Part shown: positions 21,201 to 32,970 of the stretch, piece after piece | Position numbering within the stretch: the first letter of the stretch is position 1 | How the letters are laid out: the number at the start of each line of letters is the position of its first letter | DNA from: Episyrphus balteatus | Lineage: Eukaryota > Arthropoda > Insecta > Diptera > Syrphidae | Length of the DNA: 64,000 nucleotides | NCBI RefSeq assembly: GCF_945859705.1 | Contig: NC_079134.1 | Coordinates: 68,816,625 to 68,880,624 of the forward strand | Direction: 5' to 3' | The notes under the pieces: model-generated | The model's input: only the letters and a program-made list of their open reading frames with translations | Told to the model about the DNA's origin: nothing | Database searches by the model: none | Made by a program: the position numbers and the translations under genes

Positions 21201-21559
21201 TGTAATGTTTTATTCCGGGTTCACAATAAAACTTATTTAATTTCCACTTATATTTCCGTTCAAATAAGAACACACTTTATTTCAACTCAATTTACTTTTA
21301 TTATTCGCTCAAACAAACACACTTTTAAATCACTTTATTTACTACTAACAATTCGCAACACTTTATTTCACTTTGTACTGTACTCTTTCACTTTCAAGAT
21401 TAAACTGTATCCGGTCGGTGTCTACGCTGCCCTTTTATACCGGAATCTCGAGACTCGAGAACGTCCTCGAAGGCTCTCGTCCCTGTCTCTCGAAACTTCC
21501 TTTCCAGGAAGGGCACTTCATACTTCCAGTCTAGTGGGATATTTTGAGATGTGTTCAGT
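21201..21559 (-). repeat. 5' LTR, truncated
   Basis: Matches 15590-15949 of the 3' LTR apart from the absence of two short insertions (GGTA-type at about 15642 and ACA-type at about 15666). It retains the TATAAAAG box (complement at 21432-21439) but stops in the first of the three 24-bp U3 repeats, losing about 135 bp including the TGTAACG terminus. The sequence beyond 21559 is unrelated, so the outer end was deleted or replaced. Confidence 0.92.
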
Positions 21560-22080
21560 ATTTCAGGTATTTCAATTTAAACATTTTTATATTTTTGAAA
21601 ATTCGTAAGTACATACTTACCTACCTACTTATTTTCAAATATTATTTGTCTCTACATGATTCTGGCTACGGAACCTGAAAAATCCCTGTGTTGTTATACA
21701 ATTTGTACATACAATTTATAATTTCTTTTGTAAAATAAATTTTTATGTTCTGTTTTGTGAATAAAAATCGTAGGTAGTTGATCAAAATCTAAAGTTTATA
21801 AAACTAGTTTAATTTCATAAACCTGCCTATTATAATGTACCTACAACAATGAGATACGTAGTATTTGCTACATACATAATATAATTACAAACATATCTGA
21901 CTGACTACGGTTTAAATTAGTTTATTTGTGTAAGTATATCTGTGTTCTACCTACGTTAAGTAACGTTTGTACATAGTTACTATTTGATCGCCATAGGTAT
22001 GTACGATGTACCTACCTACTAACTTAACTTGATCAAAATTAAAAACAAAGTGTAGCAGATATGTTACTATATGTAGGTAC
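21560..22080. other. AT-rich sequence, no gene seen
   Basis: Contains many GTACCTAC/GTAGGTA motifs (21607-21632, 22000-22085) and a polyadenylation-like AATAAA. No reading frame of note. Confidence 0.45.
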
Positions 22081-24241
22081 CTACAACCAAAGATTATAGA
22101 ATACAAAGATGTCGCATCCCATAGAAGTTATCGAAACCAAAAATTTGAAGTGTCTTATGTGATCAACATGTTGCTAGCTGCAAAATGTTGCGAGAGCGAG
22201 GGAATTCCTTAAAAAAATGGAATCTCTTTCGTTTTCTTTCTTCTGTTTTTTTTTGATTTTGTTTTGCTTCTTACGGCAACGGTGCCGATGACGATCACTG
22301 TGGTGGAGTTTTTTTTTCTTACTTTTAGCCAGTTCGTCTACCCAGATCTTCACTCTTGTGAAAGGATTTTTTGCATTCCCGTTTTTTTTTTCTTTTCAGA
22401 TTATTTTTTTTGTTAATATGAAGACTTTAAGAATTTAATATTTTGTAGAATATTTTTTAGCCGAGGGTGGTTTCTGTTTTTTATTTTTTTGTTCTCTTTT
22501 TATAGGATGGCAACGCACAGGTGCATTGGTTTCAGGTGTGTCTGTGTAGGTATCTTTTTTTCGTTTGCCACGGCAATCGTCTTTGAAATAATTGGTTTTT
22601 TTTTGTGGTGGAGGATAATTATATAAATTTTTGTTCTTGTTTCATTGCGTTTGGAAAAATCTTTTCTTTTGTAAGGATTTTCTTCATTCGTTTTTTTTTC
22701 CTTTTTTAGATATTTGTATATTTTTCGTGTTGAAGATTTTGTAGAATATTTTTTAGCCGAGGGTAGGTTTTGTTTTTATTTTTGAGCTCTTTTAGTGCTA
22801 ATGCACAGATGCTTGTGATTTGTTTAGTGATTTTCGATAGGCTGTATTTCAGTAAAAAATTATCGTATTATGACAAAACAAAAACATGTGAAAGCTATAT
22901 TCTTCTTGATTTAGGATTTTATTACTAAATATTTTATTTCAAAAGGTAAAATTGCTAAATCATTGGAACTGTTTAAAAAACAAAATTTTTCAATTTTTTT
23001 GTTTTTATTTTATTGATAAATATGTAAAATAGGCATTAAAAAAATTGTTACACTCATGAAACTTGGCAAAAGGTTTGCTTTTTTGATAAGAACCAAGGAC
23101 AAAAATAAGTCTATAGTAAAAAGATGGGTGGAAGGGTGTTTTTGAGCGGACAAAATGGAGGGGGTGAAGGTCAAAAATATACTGAAAAAAATTGTTTGTC
23201 GAATGTCATCATATGACTCATGTTTTTAAGGTATTTTTTGATGTTGAATCTAATGACATAAGAATAAAGTAAATAAGATTGCTCTAAGAAAAGTTCTTGC
23301 CGATTAAAAATAAGGGTGCTTGTTTTTAGACTTCAACAGGTAAAATATAACCGAAACCCATTTGAAAAACATTCTACACAGATAAAATTCGGGATGAAGA
23401 TTTAACATTAGACAGGGACAAATGATTCGTACAGATTTTTTTACTTGCGATATAGGTACGAAGGGCAAGTTTAGGATTCGGAAAAAAAATGGAACTCGAA
23501 ATAACAATTTTACATGACATAACGATGATGGATAATGCCAAAAAAATGGGTCCGGCAATTCTGTCTGTCTGTCTATACCTCGAGCTTCAGCCTAAACGAG
23601 TGAAGTGATTTTCTTCAAACTTGGTAGTTATTATTTTTTGGTGATTCCCTAGAGGGGAAATTGAAATTTTTTTTATGACCAAAACTAACGGTACCTGTCA
23701 TATAACGGAAATAGAAAAATTAATTTTTTTCAAAAACGGCTCTAATGATTTTGATTAAAATTTGTGTGTGTAGCAATACACATAAAAGCCAACTTTTGAA
23801 AGAAAAAACGGACATAAACGGGACATAAACGGCAAAAATAAAATCAACTAGCAACTAACTCTTAAGTGCGAGTGAGAGGACAACATTGACAACTAGTGAA
23901 ATAATTTTTTTTTTTCTTCTGATTTATTCTGCAGACACAGCATTTGTAGTCTTCTTCCTTACTCCTCTCTTTGTTGTCTAACACAATTTATATAACCCTC
24001 TCTGTCTAAACCAAAACCATTCACACAAACAGATGCGTGCTTGCTGTCGTTCATCTTCAGGAGACAATCCAAACATTTTATTTCTTTTGGAATTTCTCAG
24101 ATATATTCTGCAGTACTCCAATTTATCATCTTCTTCCATTTTTCCTTTGAAGTTTTATAATTTTTTAATTCCATCCACTGCTTAAACTTAACGATGCTGA
24201 CTGCACACAGTCCTAAGTTGGCCCTTTAATTTTTTAAACGT

Positions 24242-24605
24242 CTGTCTGTAAATCTATCTTTATGTCCGTCTGTGTGTTTGTCAGTTTCTCCATTGTGTCG
24301 GTTTGTCCATCTGTCTGTCCGTTTGGCTGTCTGTCTGTCTGACTGTCTGTATGATCACCGTCCGTATATCTGTGTATCTACTCCTCCGTATGTTCGTTCA
24401 TCTGTACATCTGTCTGTCTGTCCGTTTGGCTGTCTGTCTATCCGTGTGTCTATGTGTCTTTTCGTTTCGCTATGTGTCTGTCCATCTGTCTGTCTTTCTG
24501 TCTGCCTTTCGGTCCCTCTGTGTATCTTTCTGTCTGTCCTTCTGTCTATCTGTTCGTATTTATGACTGAGAGTCTATTTCTTAGACTGTTTGGCCGTCTG
24601 TTTCA
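24242..24605. repeat. Degenerate (CTGT)n microsatellite
   Basis: The stretch is built of CTGT/CTGTCCGT units with scattered changes. It yields several long open frames of C/V/S/L repeats in different frames, which are artefacts of the repeat. Confidence 0.92.
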
Positions 24606-25064
24606 ACAAATGTTGTGCTTGACCTTAAACTTAGAGGTTTTTTGTCAAAAATTACCTTTAAAAAATCGATTTTTTAAAAATGTTTTGATACATTGCACTT
24701 AAACATCTGAAGTTACCCAAAAAAGTTAAACTGTTTTTGCTTATTTCCACAGCTTTCAGGTGCCGGTTCTTCTGTTCTAATTGATCGTTTATTTCTGAAG
24801 ATATAGCCCGAATACTAAGTATGCTGGGAAAAATAACGACAAAAAACTTTGAAAAATTATATTTTGATAAACTATCCATAAACATTTTTTTAAATTAGAT
24901 TTTCAAGTTTTCTCGGCTAAAATCTATACAAAAAGTACAACGGTATTTGGTGTCAAATTTTGTTTATTATTTTGTAAACTAGTGTAATCATTCCATCTTT
25001 CGAAATAAATATAAATCATGCTTTTAGAAGGCATGAACAATAATCATTTTTATCAAAAAACAAA

Positions 25065-25257
25065 ACCGACTTCCATGGCTAAAACTGGGTTTTATGGTTT
25101 TTCTAATACTTCCTATGGCCAGAACTGAACGACCACATGGCAGCCACCAGCTTTCCAATACAAAAAGAATTATCAAAATTGGTTCACTCAGTCCAAAGTT
25201 ATGAGGTAACAACAAAAAAATACAGTCGAATATACCTCCTCCTTTTTGGAAGTCGGT
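25065..25257. mobile_element. MITE-like unit with ACCGACTTCCA ends
   Basis: ACCGACTTCCA at 25065-25075 is the inverse of TGGAAGTCGGT at 25247-25257, enclosing 193 bp. Short repeats with these ends are widespread in insect genomes to my knowledge. No clear target duplication is visible. Confidence 0.6.
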
Positions 25258-26728
25258 AAAAAGATATTACTTGGTGGTGTTAAACTCCATATTTTTACCT
25301 TAACCTCTGAATTCTGGCAATGAAAACAACTAACAATTTGATCAAAAATCCATTATGCTATTATATATCTTATCAGTAAATTTCAATTTTCTGTCATATC
25401 AAATTAAAAATTGAAAAATACAAAACGGTTGAAACGCCCAGAAAACTTTTCTTTATAATTTTGTCAAATATTTTTTTATGAAAATTTTGCAAAAAAAATG
25501 TAGCATCCCAAAGTGTACTATTTTTTCTCAAGAATTAAACTAAATTTAAGTCTGTTCGTTAAAAAAAAGTATAAAAATGATTATTAAAATCACATAACAA
25601 TCTACTACAAATTTTATACCATTATTTCAGCAAAGAATATTAACTGCTTCCGTACGATATCAACAAAAAGAGGTGGAATCTTTTAATGCTATAAGTTTTT
25701 ATTTAAAAAAAAACATCAACCTCTTGTTAATTTTTTTTATATAACAACCTACACTAAAAAAATTATTATTTGAGCTTTAATTATATGCCTCAATCATATG
25801 TAAGTGTATGACGCCGATAAAATAAGTTACAACTTTTTAAAGCCAACAATTTTTAAAGACGCACAATGCGATACAAAAAATGATATAAGTGTGGGGCAAT
25901 CTTTAAATATTGATTCAAAGATTTATACATACATATTGTTAAATCGAATAATATCACTTTTCATTTTTTTTAATTGAAGATTTAATTTTTTTTCACCTAT
26001 AAAGTTTCTAGCGCAAATAGAACCAGAGTTATTAATTTTTAAAATAATCACCAAATTGTAAAATTTCCAAAAAGCAAATAAAAATTAAAAAAAAAAATTT
26101 ATATTTCCTATATCCTTTTTTTTATAATAAATAATTATAATTTACCTGCCCTCACCATCCACGCAAAATAAATCCTTCAATACCTTACCTTCCCTTATTA
26201 GCCACACTAAATAACTCTTTCAATACTTTACCTGCCCTACCAAACGAAACAAAAAAACATCCATATAATAATGTGTGTGCACGATCATACAAACAAAGAA
26301 AACAAAAATAAAAACAGAAAACAGAAAACCACCCTCGGCTTAAAAAATTCTTAGCTACTTAAAATAATCAGCAACGCAAGGAAACAAAATATCAAAAAAA
26401 TATATATAAATAAAGAATATCCTTACAGCACGATACTTCAATAGTAGAAAATAAAAAAGAAAACAAATACCATCACCCTTGTCGCAACGATAGTGCGCTT
26501 CATAACACAACACACAAGGACACGAGAACAAAAAAGAAAAAGAGAGAAGGCCACATTAATTTTTTTTAAGAGATTCCAATTTTTTTAAGGAATTCCCTCG
26601 CTCTCGCAACATTTTCCTACTAGCAACATGTTGTGGTACGCCATATCACGTACCACCCGAAAAATTTGGGGTTCCGATAATTTGTATGGGATGCGACATC
26701 TTTGTATTCTATAATCTTTGCTACAACC

Positions 26729-27200
26729 TACTTGTTTCACCTACCTACTTAGATACTCATGATTTGATACCCCAGTTCAACAAGACAAAAAAAAATAAAC
26801 ACAAAACAAATCAATGCGCAAACAAATAAAACTGTGCATGCATTCTTTTTTCCTTGATTTACAAAAAATATCCCAAAACCAGATCTCATTTGTTTATTTT
26901 TAACCCTAACCTATTCTATGAAAAATTTTAAAGAACAAAATTTCATTCATTGATCAGGTACCTCTTCCCACCCTCACCGATAACCATACGCTGAACATTA
27001 CAGTTCCAATAGACAGAGAAAAGGCAATTTTCACACACAAAGCTAACTATAAACTCAACAGAATATTCACTAACATAAAACCAAAAATAGAAAAAACAGA
27101 GCAACACAATGTTGTTTACCAAATTTCCTGCAAAGGCAACAACAATAACACATGTAACATGGTATACATAGGAACAAAAAAAAAGAAAATTAGCTGTAAC
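26729..27200. other. AT-rich sequence, no gene seen
   Basis: Only weak minus-strand frames without conserved motifs (26943-27212). Nothing else is recognised. Confidence 0.4.
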
Positions 27201-27634
27201 GTCGTTTTCCAAATTTCAAGGAGTGACACTCCTAGCTATATAATCACTCCGAAAAGGAGTGGTTTCAAATTCCAAAATTCAAAAAGGAGTGAATTTTTGG
27301 AGTGAATTCTTCACTACCAAAATTTTGAAGGAGTGACGGAGTGATTACCAATACTTCTACATTTGATTTCATGGACTGCTTGTCAAATTGTTGAGTGGTT
27401 GTTTTAACTTTTTTTTTGTGAAGGAAATTATATTTATTTACAAACAAAATTCAAGAAAGTATTGTAAAAAATCACTAAAAGTGAATTTAAAAGATTGTGT
27501 TATTATTTTATTCATTATTTAATATTACAAACACATGCAAAGCAAACGTCAAATCACTTGTCAAATTCTTCGTGAACAAATTCCAAAATTGCACAAAAAA
27601 GGAGTGATTCACTCCCATAATTTTGGAAAACGAC
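27201..27634. mobile_element. MITE (family G) with GTCGTTTTCCAAA ends
   Basis: GTCGTTTTCCAAA at 27201-27213 is inverted at 27622-27634. The interior has repeated GGAGTGA blocks around 27220-27345. A partial copy lies at 54955-55152. The same GTCGTTTTC terminus occurs in the otherwise different element at 39341-39713, and both are followed on the right by ATAAGA. Confidence 0.82.
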
Positions 27635-27821
27635 ATAAGAATGTCAGAGCATGAAGCTGACATTAGGAAAAAGAGACCATCCACAGCACTCTCACAACAC
27701 ATGATTGACAACACACATTGGAAAGTCTGCGCATCCAGCTAAAAATAAACCGAACGATGAACTATCAAGAAGACATCGATAGTATCAGCTGCGCATACAG
27801 TGTTGCTATAAATTAAAGTCT

Positions 27822-29190
27822 GTGATAATAAATTGTGATAATAGCTCTAAGTTTTTGTTGTAGTATTTTGTTTAGTTTTTCATGTTAATTTATTAAATTC
27901 TTTACTTAAAATTTTTAAATTCAATTAATAACAATAAAAAATGTACTAAAATTTAATTTTCACCACTAAAAGTAAGTTCTTACACAAAAATTTAAATATG
28001 CTCAATCAATCTAACTTGTAATTGTATTTTTGGTTATATTAGTTAAATAAAAAAATCCCCTGAGGAAGCTGGGGGCCTATTACGTAAAACGATTATCGTT
28101 TAACTCGGCTAGTTATCGTTCAAAAGCGACTACGTAAAACGATTATCGTATAAAAACGATGACACGCGACTGCGTAAAACGATAATCGTTTAAGGCTGAA
28201 CGATACTCGTTTTTTCAATACGACTGACATTTTGCTGTCGTTTGGCTTTCGTTTTGGTTTTGTTGTAAAAAATATTTTGTGTCTACTAGTGACATTCCTC
28301 TTGAAATAATTGAAATAGAAAAATAATGGGAAGAGAAGATGTAAATAAATACATTTTTTATTCGTGGTTTAACTTTAGTTTTTTGTTTTTTTTTTTTGTC
28401 AAAAAAAAATTTCGTGTCTGCCAGTGATATTCCTGTTCGGCAAAAAATATGTAAAATATGACTACAATGTATTTGGAAATGAAGAATGAAAATAATTAAA
28501 TATTTTATAGACCGCAAACACAGACAAAACTTATGAATTTTCTTAAAGTTAAAGCTAAGAATTATTTACCAAACACCCAAGCCAAGGCTTAATCCAAAAT
28601 ACATTGGAACAATTTGGCAGACACTCTCAACTCAATGAAAGTGGACCTCCGGAAAAAAAACATCGAGGGTTGGAAGAGCGTATGTTCTTTTAAACATAAA
28701 AAAATATTAAAACGATTTGTATTTATTTTATTAAAGCACCACAACTCAACATACAATAAAACAAACAATTGATTTCAATCTTCATGGCCAATTGGCAATG
28801 GCAGAGATAAAGTTCTCGGAGAGATGATTTTCTTCTTTAAACTTGAAAAATAAATAGTTGAAATCAAGAAATATGTCCATAACTCCAATTTTATAATGTT
28901 TCTGAATAGAAAATTTTATTAAATTGCACAAGAAAAGTAAAAAAAAATATTTTCCCACTCAAGATGTTGTTTCTCTATCAATTTTTTGACAGATACTAAT
29001 AGTCGTGAAGTTGGATGCGCTTGAAAAAAAATTGTTTTTTCATTTTTATTTGGCAAAATTTTCAACCATGCATTATCGTTTTATGTAGTCGATCTTTGTG
29101 GCGACTATCGTTTGTCGTGGCTATCGTTGTTTTGCCGTTCGTTTCTTATAGGCCCCCTGGAAAAAAAAAACCGGCGAAACGTCGGTTACC
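27822..29190. repeat. First unit of a tandem duplication, split by a DNA element
   Basis: 27822-28070 plus 29158-29190 together equal 29195-29472: starting CTGTGATAATAAATTGTG, ending near ACCGGCGAAACGT. A 1087-bp insertion separates the two parts. The unit contains CCCCTGAGGAAGCTGG and CGGCGAAACGT, motifs that recur in insect repeats. Confidence 0.85.
28071..29157. mobile_element. 1087-bp element with GGGGGCCTAT ends
   Basis: GGGGGCCTAT at 28071 is inverted as ATAGGCCCCC ending at 29157. The undisturbed neighbour unit at about 29445 supplies the empty site (GAAGCTGGAAAG). Near both ends are many copies of ATCGTTTT/AACGATA (28091-28210 and 29072-29135). The target duplication is short (TGG or less, ambiguous because of the G-run). 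No transposase is recognised inside. Confidence 0.85.
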
Positions 29191-29194
29191 CTAT

Positions 29195-29472
29195 CTGTGA
29201 TAATAAATTGTGATAATAGCTCTAAGTTTTTGTTGTTGTGTTTTGTTTAGTTTTTCATGTTAATTTATTAAATTCTTTATTTACAATTTTTAAACAATTA
29301 ATAACAATAAAAAATGTATTAAAATTTAATTTTCACCACTAAAAGTAAGCTCTTACACAAAAATTTAAATATGCTCCTTATCAATCTAACTTGTAATTGT
29401 TTTTTTGGTTATACTAGTTAAATAAAAAAATCCCCTGAGGAAGCTGGAAAGAAACCGGCGAAACGTAGGGTA
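29195..29472. repeat. Second unit of the tandem duplication (empty site)
   Basis: Near-identical to the first unit, with small indels and substitutions. It is uninterrupted and so records the target before insertion of the 28071-29157 element. Confidence 0.85.
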
Positions 29473-29583
29473 ACAATAAGATGAATTAGTGTTTCATTAA
29501 TTGCATCCAAAAATAAAGATCATTAAAGCCCAAATAAAACATAAAACTTTAAATTTCAATCATATGATCAAAAATTCACATAT

Positions 29584-30880
29584 AAATCAGTTAAGTTTGA
29601 CTGAGCTTAAGACGGAATTAACTAAACGAGGTCTACCAACTGCTGGATCGAAAAATGACCTCATCATTCATTTAACCCAAAAAACGAAAATGTGAATACA
29701 TTTCAATTTGAAATTGAAATGGTAGAAGAACGAGTAAGAACTAGTTCCGATATGTCATCCATGATAGCTGTTCTCCTTGCAAAATTTGAAGAACAGAAAG
29801 ATCAATTGCAACAGCAACGTAAAGAACAAAAGGATGAACAAAAGAATCTTCTCGAACGAAAAGAGAAACAACGTACCGAGCAAAAGAGTGAACAACAAGG
29901 TGTTCTCGAACAAATGGAGAAACAACTCGAAAAAATAGAAAAAATGGAAGCACAGCAAAAGAACCTTCTAGATGAACAGAAAACCCTCATCGAAGGTAAG
30001 CTTGATACGATCGAGAACAAGTTTGTTGCTCTTGATGCTTCCATAAAAGACGTTGCAAAACAATCTCAAGAAAAAATTGAGAAAGTTGAAGAAAAACTCG
30101 AGCAAGTAGATGGAAAATTCGAGAAAGTGGATGACAAATTTTAAAAAATAGAAGTTAAAATGCAAAGTATTACCGAAGAACTTGACAAGGTTAGAACAAT
30201 AAAGATCCGAGAAAGTTCTGGTGAGTATCCAAAGAAAAAGGAAATGCATCCACCAACCTATGATGGACAAAGTTCTTGGTCAATCTACAAGAAACAGTTT
30301 GAAGCAGCTGCCACAACAAATGGCTGGGATGACGAAGAAAAATGTATAGCGCTGACTCTTGCTCTTAGAGGTCCTGCTGCTTAGTTGTTACAAACTTTAC
30401 CACCAGAAAAGAATGGTAACTTTAACGCTCTTGTCCAGGTCATTGAAAAACGCTTTGGAGATGGCCATATGCAAGAAGTCTTCCGCGTCCAACTCAATAC
30501 AAGAGTCCAGAAAAGAGGAGAAACTCTGCAACAACTCTAAGCAGGTATTGAAAGGTAAGCTCATCTGGCATATCCGACAGCAGGAGACGACATTATCAAT
30601 CAGTTCGCGACTGAAGCCTTTGTTCGTGCTGTATTTGACATAAATCTTCAGCGAGCGATACGAACAGGAAAACGTTCCCTTCCTGAAGCATTAGCGTTCG
30701 AACTAACTCTGGGAGATGCAGAACATGCTTCTCAAGGCGTTCATCGGGTAAGAGAAGTTGCAGTGGAGGAATGCTCTTGTCAAATTCGCATTTCAAAGAA
30801 ACCAGCGAGACGGAGTTGCTCTATGCTGGAACTGTAACAAGACAGGACATCTCCAGCGGCAGACCAAATTGCCAGCAAGA
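29584..30880 (+). pseudogene. Gag of gypsy copy 2
   Basis: The SAP-like motif LSLTELKTELTKRGLPTAGS lies at 29588-29650. The coiled coil (29692-30144) is longer than in copy 1, with repeated EQK/LLE segments. HPPTYDGQSSWSIYKKQFE follows at about 30246, then stops at 30382 and 30538, and a zinc knuckle region around 30822 that keeps CWNCNKTGHLQ but has lost the last cysteine. It is complementary in damage to copy 1, which lost the first cysteine. Confidence 0.88.
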
Positions 30881-30888
30881 AGAACTCC

Positions 30889-31283
30889 TTGCCAACAATA
30901 AATAATAAACAACACGTGGCTACAATTGACACCGGTGCCGCCGCCTCTATTGTACGAAGAGACTTGGTGAAGATGACATGGCTACATAACACCAACAGCT
31001 ACCGTCTGAAGACTGCCCTGAAATTCGTCTTAGAATCCGTATGGCAGAACTTAAGTTTTCACATGTGTTTTTGGTGGCAGATATATGTGACGAGTGCATC
31101 ATTGGAATCGACTTCATGAAGGACCATGGAATCATTTTCGATATCGGTTATCAAGTCTTGAAATACAGAAATGAAGAGATTCCAATAGTCTATGGCAACG
31201 AACACTCAACAACAATTACAACTGTCATCAAGAAAGACATGTGCCTACCTCCTTCTTCAAAGTTTTTGTGTGGACGAAACTAA
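30889..31283 (+). pseudogene. Protease of gypsy copy 2
   Basis: ATIDTGAAASIVRRDLV marks the active site. A short deletion after RLKTA removes about 25 bases relative to copy 1 and shifts the frame; IIGIDFMKDHGI is read in frame 31041-31283. Between the zinc knuckle and the protease about 140 bp present in copy 1 are missing. Confidence 0.88.
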
Positions 31284-31441
31284 AGGGGAAATTTGGAAGC
31301 CATCGATACCTCATGGTCGAGCCAGAAGTTGAGCAAAGTGCAAAATACATCATCATCGGGAAGACTCTTGTCGCAGCATGGACACACGGATGACTATGAA
31401 CTCGGAGAAACTAAAAAACCCAAATTCTCAAATCAGACAAC

Positions 31442-32420
31442 TTGAGTCAACATCAGGTTAATGTTGCTGGAAGGCTTCTACACGAATATGCTGATATCTT
31501 TTCTTCACCCAGCGGGCAATACGCCCGAACACAACTGGTGCAGCATCGAATCGATACAGGAGATGCTAGGCCGATTCGTCAACCAGCAAGACGTCTCCCC
31601 TTGGCCAAACAAGGTGAAGTTGAACAAATGATATCGACAATGAAGAAAGACGGGCTGATCGAAAACTCCAAAAGCCCCTGGGCATCACCGGTAGTTCTCG
31701 TCAGAAAGAAGGATGGAAGCACTCGATTTTGTGTCGACTACCGCAGACTGAATGATGTGACAAAGAAAAGAAAGACAGCTACCCACTACCAAGAATAAGC
31801 GATACTGTAGATGCAATGGAAGGAGCACAATGGTTTTCGACTTTGGACCTGAAGAGTGGCTACTGGCAGGTAGAAATCCATCTAGAAGATCGGGAAAAGA
31901 CGGCTTTCTCCACAGGAAATGGTCTGTGGCAGTTTAATGTCATGCCGTTTGGGCTATGTAATGCTTCAGCTACTTTTGAGCGTTTAATGGAGTGTGTTCT
32001 GAATGGATTAACCTGGAAATCGTGCCTAGTCTATTTGGATGATGTCATCGTTTACGGGAAAACATTTGATGACCATTGTGAAAACCTAAAGGCTGTATTC
32101 CAGAGGCTACGAGAAGCAAATCTGAAAATGAATCCAGAGAAATGTGCACTTTCCAAGACCGAGGTTAAATATTTGGGGCATATCATCTCATCCCAAGGAG
32201 TAAAGACTGATCCAAAAAAAAAGTTGACACTGTAAAAAATTGGCCAACCCCTCAGGACAAGCATCAACTTCGGAGTTTCCTCGGCCTGGCAACGTACTAT
32301 CAACGATTCGTGAAGGATTTTGCGAGAATCGCCAAAAGCTTGCACCAGCTTACGGAGAAGGGTAAACCTTTTAAATGGTCAGGTGAGTGTGAGAAAAGCT
32401 TTCAGAAACTGAAGCTGCGC
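31442..32420 (+). pseudogene. Reverse transcriptase of gypsy copy 2
   Basis: Frame 31442-31798 covers the fingers (SPWASPVVLVRKK, FCVDYRRLN) and runs off at a frame change in an AAGAAAAGAAAG stretch near 31765. Frame 31816-32235 has FSTLDLKSGYWQVE, FGLCNASATF and the catalytic VYLDDVIVYG. An A-run insertion near 32215-32222 ends it before the thumb is finished. This copy preserves the FSTLDL junction lost in copy 1. Confidence 0.92.
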
Positions 32421-32479
32421 ATTAACTCGGCGCCCGTGCAAGCAAGACTGCAAGCATTGCACACGGCTAGAACAGGCCC

Positions 32480-32970
32480 GTAGCCAGGGGGCATTGAGGG
32501 GCAATGTCCTACCTTAAATTTAAAATGCCCTAACTTAAAAAAGCCCTACTTTGGAAAATGCCCTGCATTAAAAAATGCCCTACCATCAGATAGGGATTAC
32601 TTTCAAAAATGCCCTACCTTCAAATATAACCTTTTTAAAAAAATTCTTTACTTTCAATAATTCCCTGCCTTAAAAATGCCCTATCTTAAAACATGCCCTA
32701 CTTATGAAAATGTCCTACTTCCACAAATGCTCTAGCTCTCAAAATGCCCTAAATTCAAAAAGGCTGCCCTTATAAAAATGCCTTACCATCAAAAAAGCTT
32801 TAGCTTTAAAAATGCCCAGTTTATAAAGATGCCGTAGCTTCAAAATTGCTCCAACTTTAAAAATTCCCTGCCTTAAACCCGGACTACCTTCAAAAATGCC
32901 CTATTTATGAAAACATTCGACTTTCAAAAATGTTCTACTTATGATAATGCCCTTCTTCTAAAACTAAGCT
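32480..32970. repeat. Degenerate minisatellite, about 20-bp unit (AAAATGCCCTACCTT)
   Basis: At least twenty degenerate copies of AAAAATGCCCTACNTTC follow the truncated gypsy element. Unit length varies by a few bases. A relationship to the GGGGCCTTATTTC-like motifs that recur from 33220 to 33790 is possible but unproven. Confidence 0.85.

Larger units (their letters stand above)
15590..21559 (-). mobile_element. Ty3/gypsy LTR retrotransposon, copy 1
   Basis: Read on the minus strand the order is 5' LTR (truncated), primer-binding site, SAP-like/coiled-coil Gag, zinc knuckle, protease, reverse transcriptase, RNase H, integrase, polypurine tract and complete 3' LTR. The RT-before-integrase order defines Ty3/gypsy. 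No envelope frame is seen between integrase and 3' LTR. At least five frameshifts disable it. The paired LTRs appear near-identical over their shared 360 bp apart from two small insertions, suggesting a fairly young insertion despite the damage. Confidence 0.95.
22089..26720. mobile_element. 4.6 kb non-coding element with inverted ends and 8-bp target duplication
   Basis: The left end AAAGATTATAGAATACAAAG is inverted at the right end (terminating at 26720). CTACAACC directly flanks both sides (22081-22088 and 26721-26728). The ends share GATGTCGCATCCCATA and a CTCGCTCTCGCAACATTTT block, although the right arm (about 26270-26720) has diverged. No transposase frame is present; the interior is AT-rich DNA with a CTGT microsatellite and a small MITE. 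The 8-bp duplication suggests a hAT-type integration, but the termini do not settle the superfamily. Confidence 0.78.
29584..32470 (+). mobile_element. Ty3/gypsy element copy 2, internal part only
   Basis: Same family as 15.59-21.56 kb but on the plus strand and without LTRs. Homology starts at the SAP domain (AATCAGTTAAGTTTGACTGA, 29584) and runs through Gag, protease and reverse transcriptase. It ends after a deletion joins the RT tail to the CGGCGCCCGTGCAAGCAAGA segment of RNase H (32420-32468). It carries many stops and small deletions. Confidence 0.92.

Noticed and set aside
24272..24702. Several overlapping open frames rich in Cys, Val, Ser and Leu
   Set aside because: They arise from the degenerate CTGT microsatellite, appear in multiple frames, and have no start context or domain.
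29741..30270. Minus-strand frames opposite gypsy copy 2 Gag
   Set aside because: Antisense shadows of the Lys/Glu-rich coiled coil, giving Phe/Leu/Ser-rich text.
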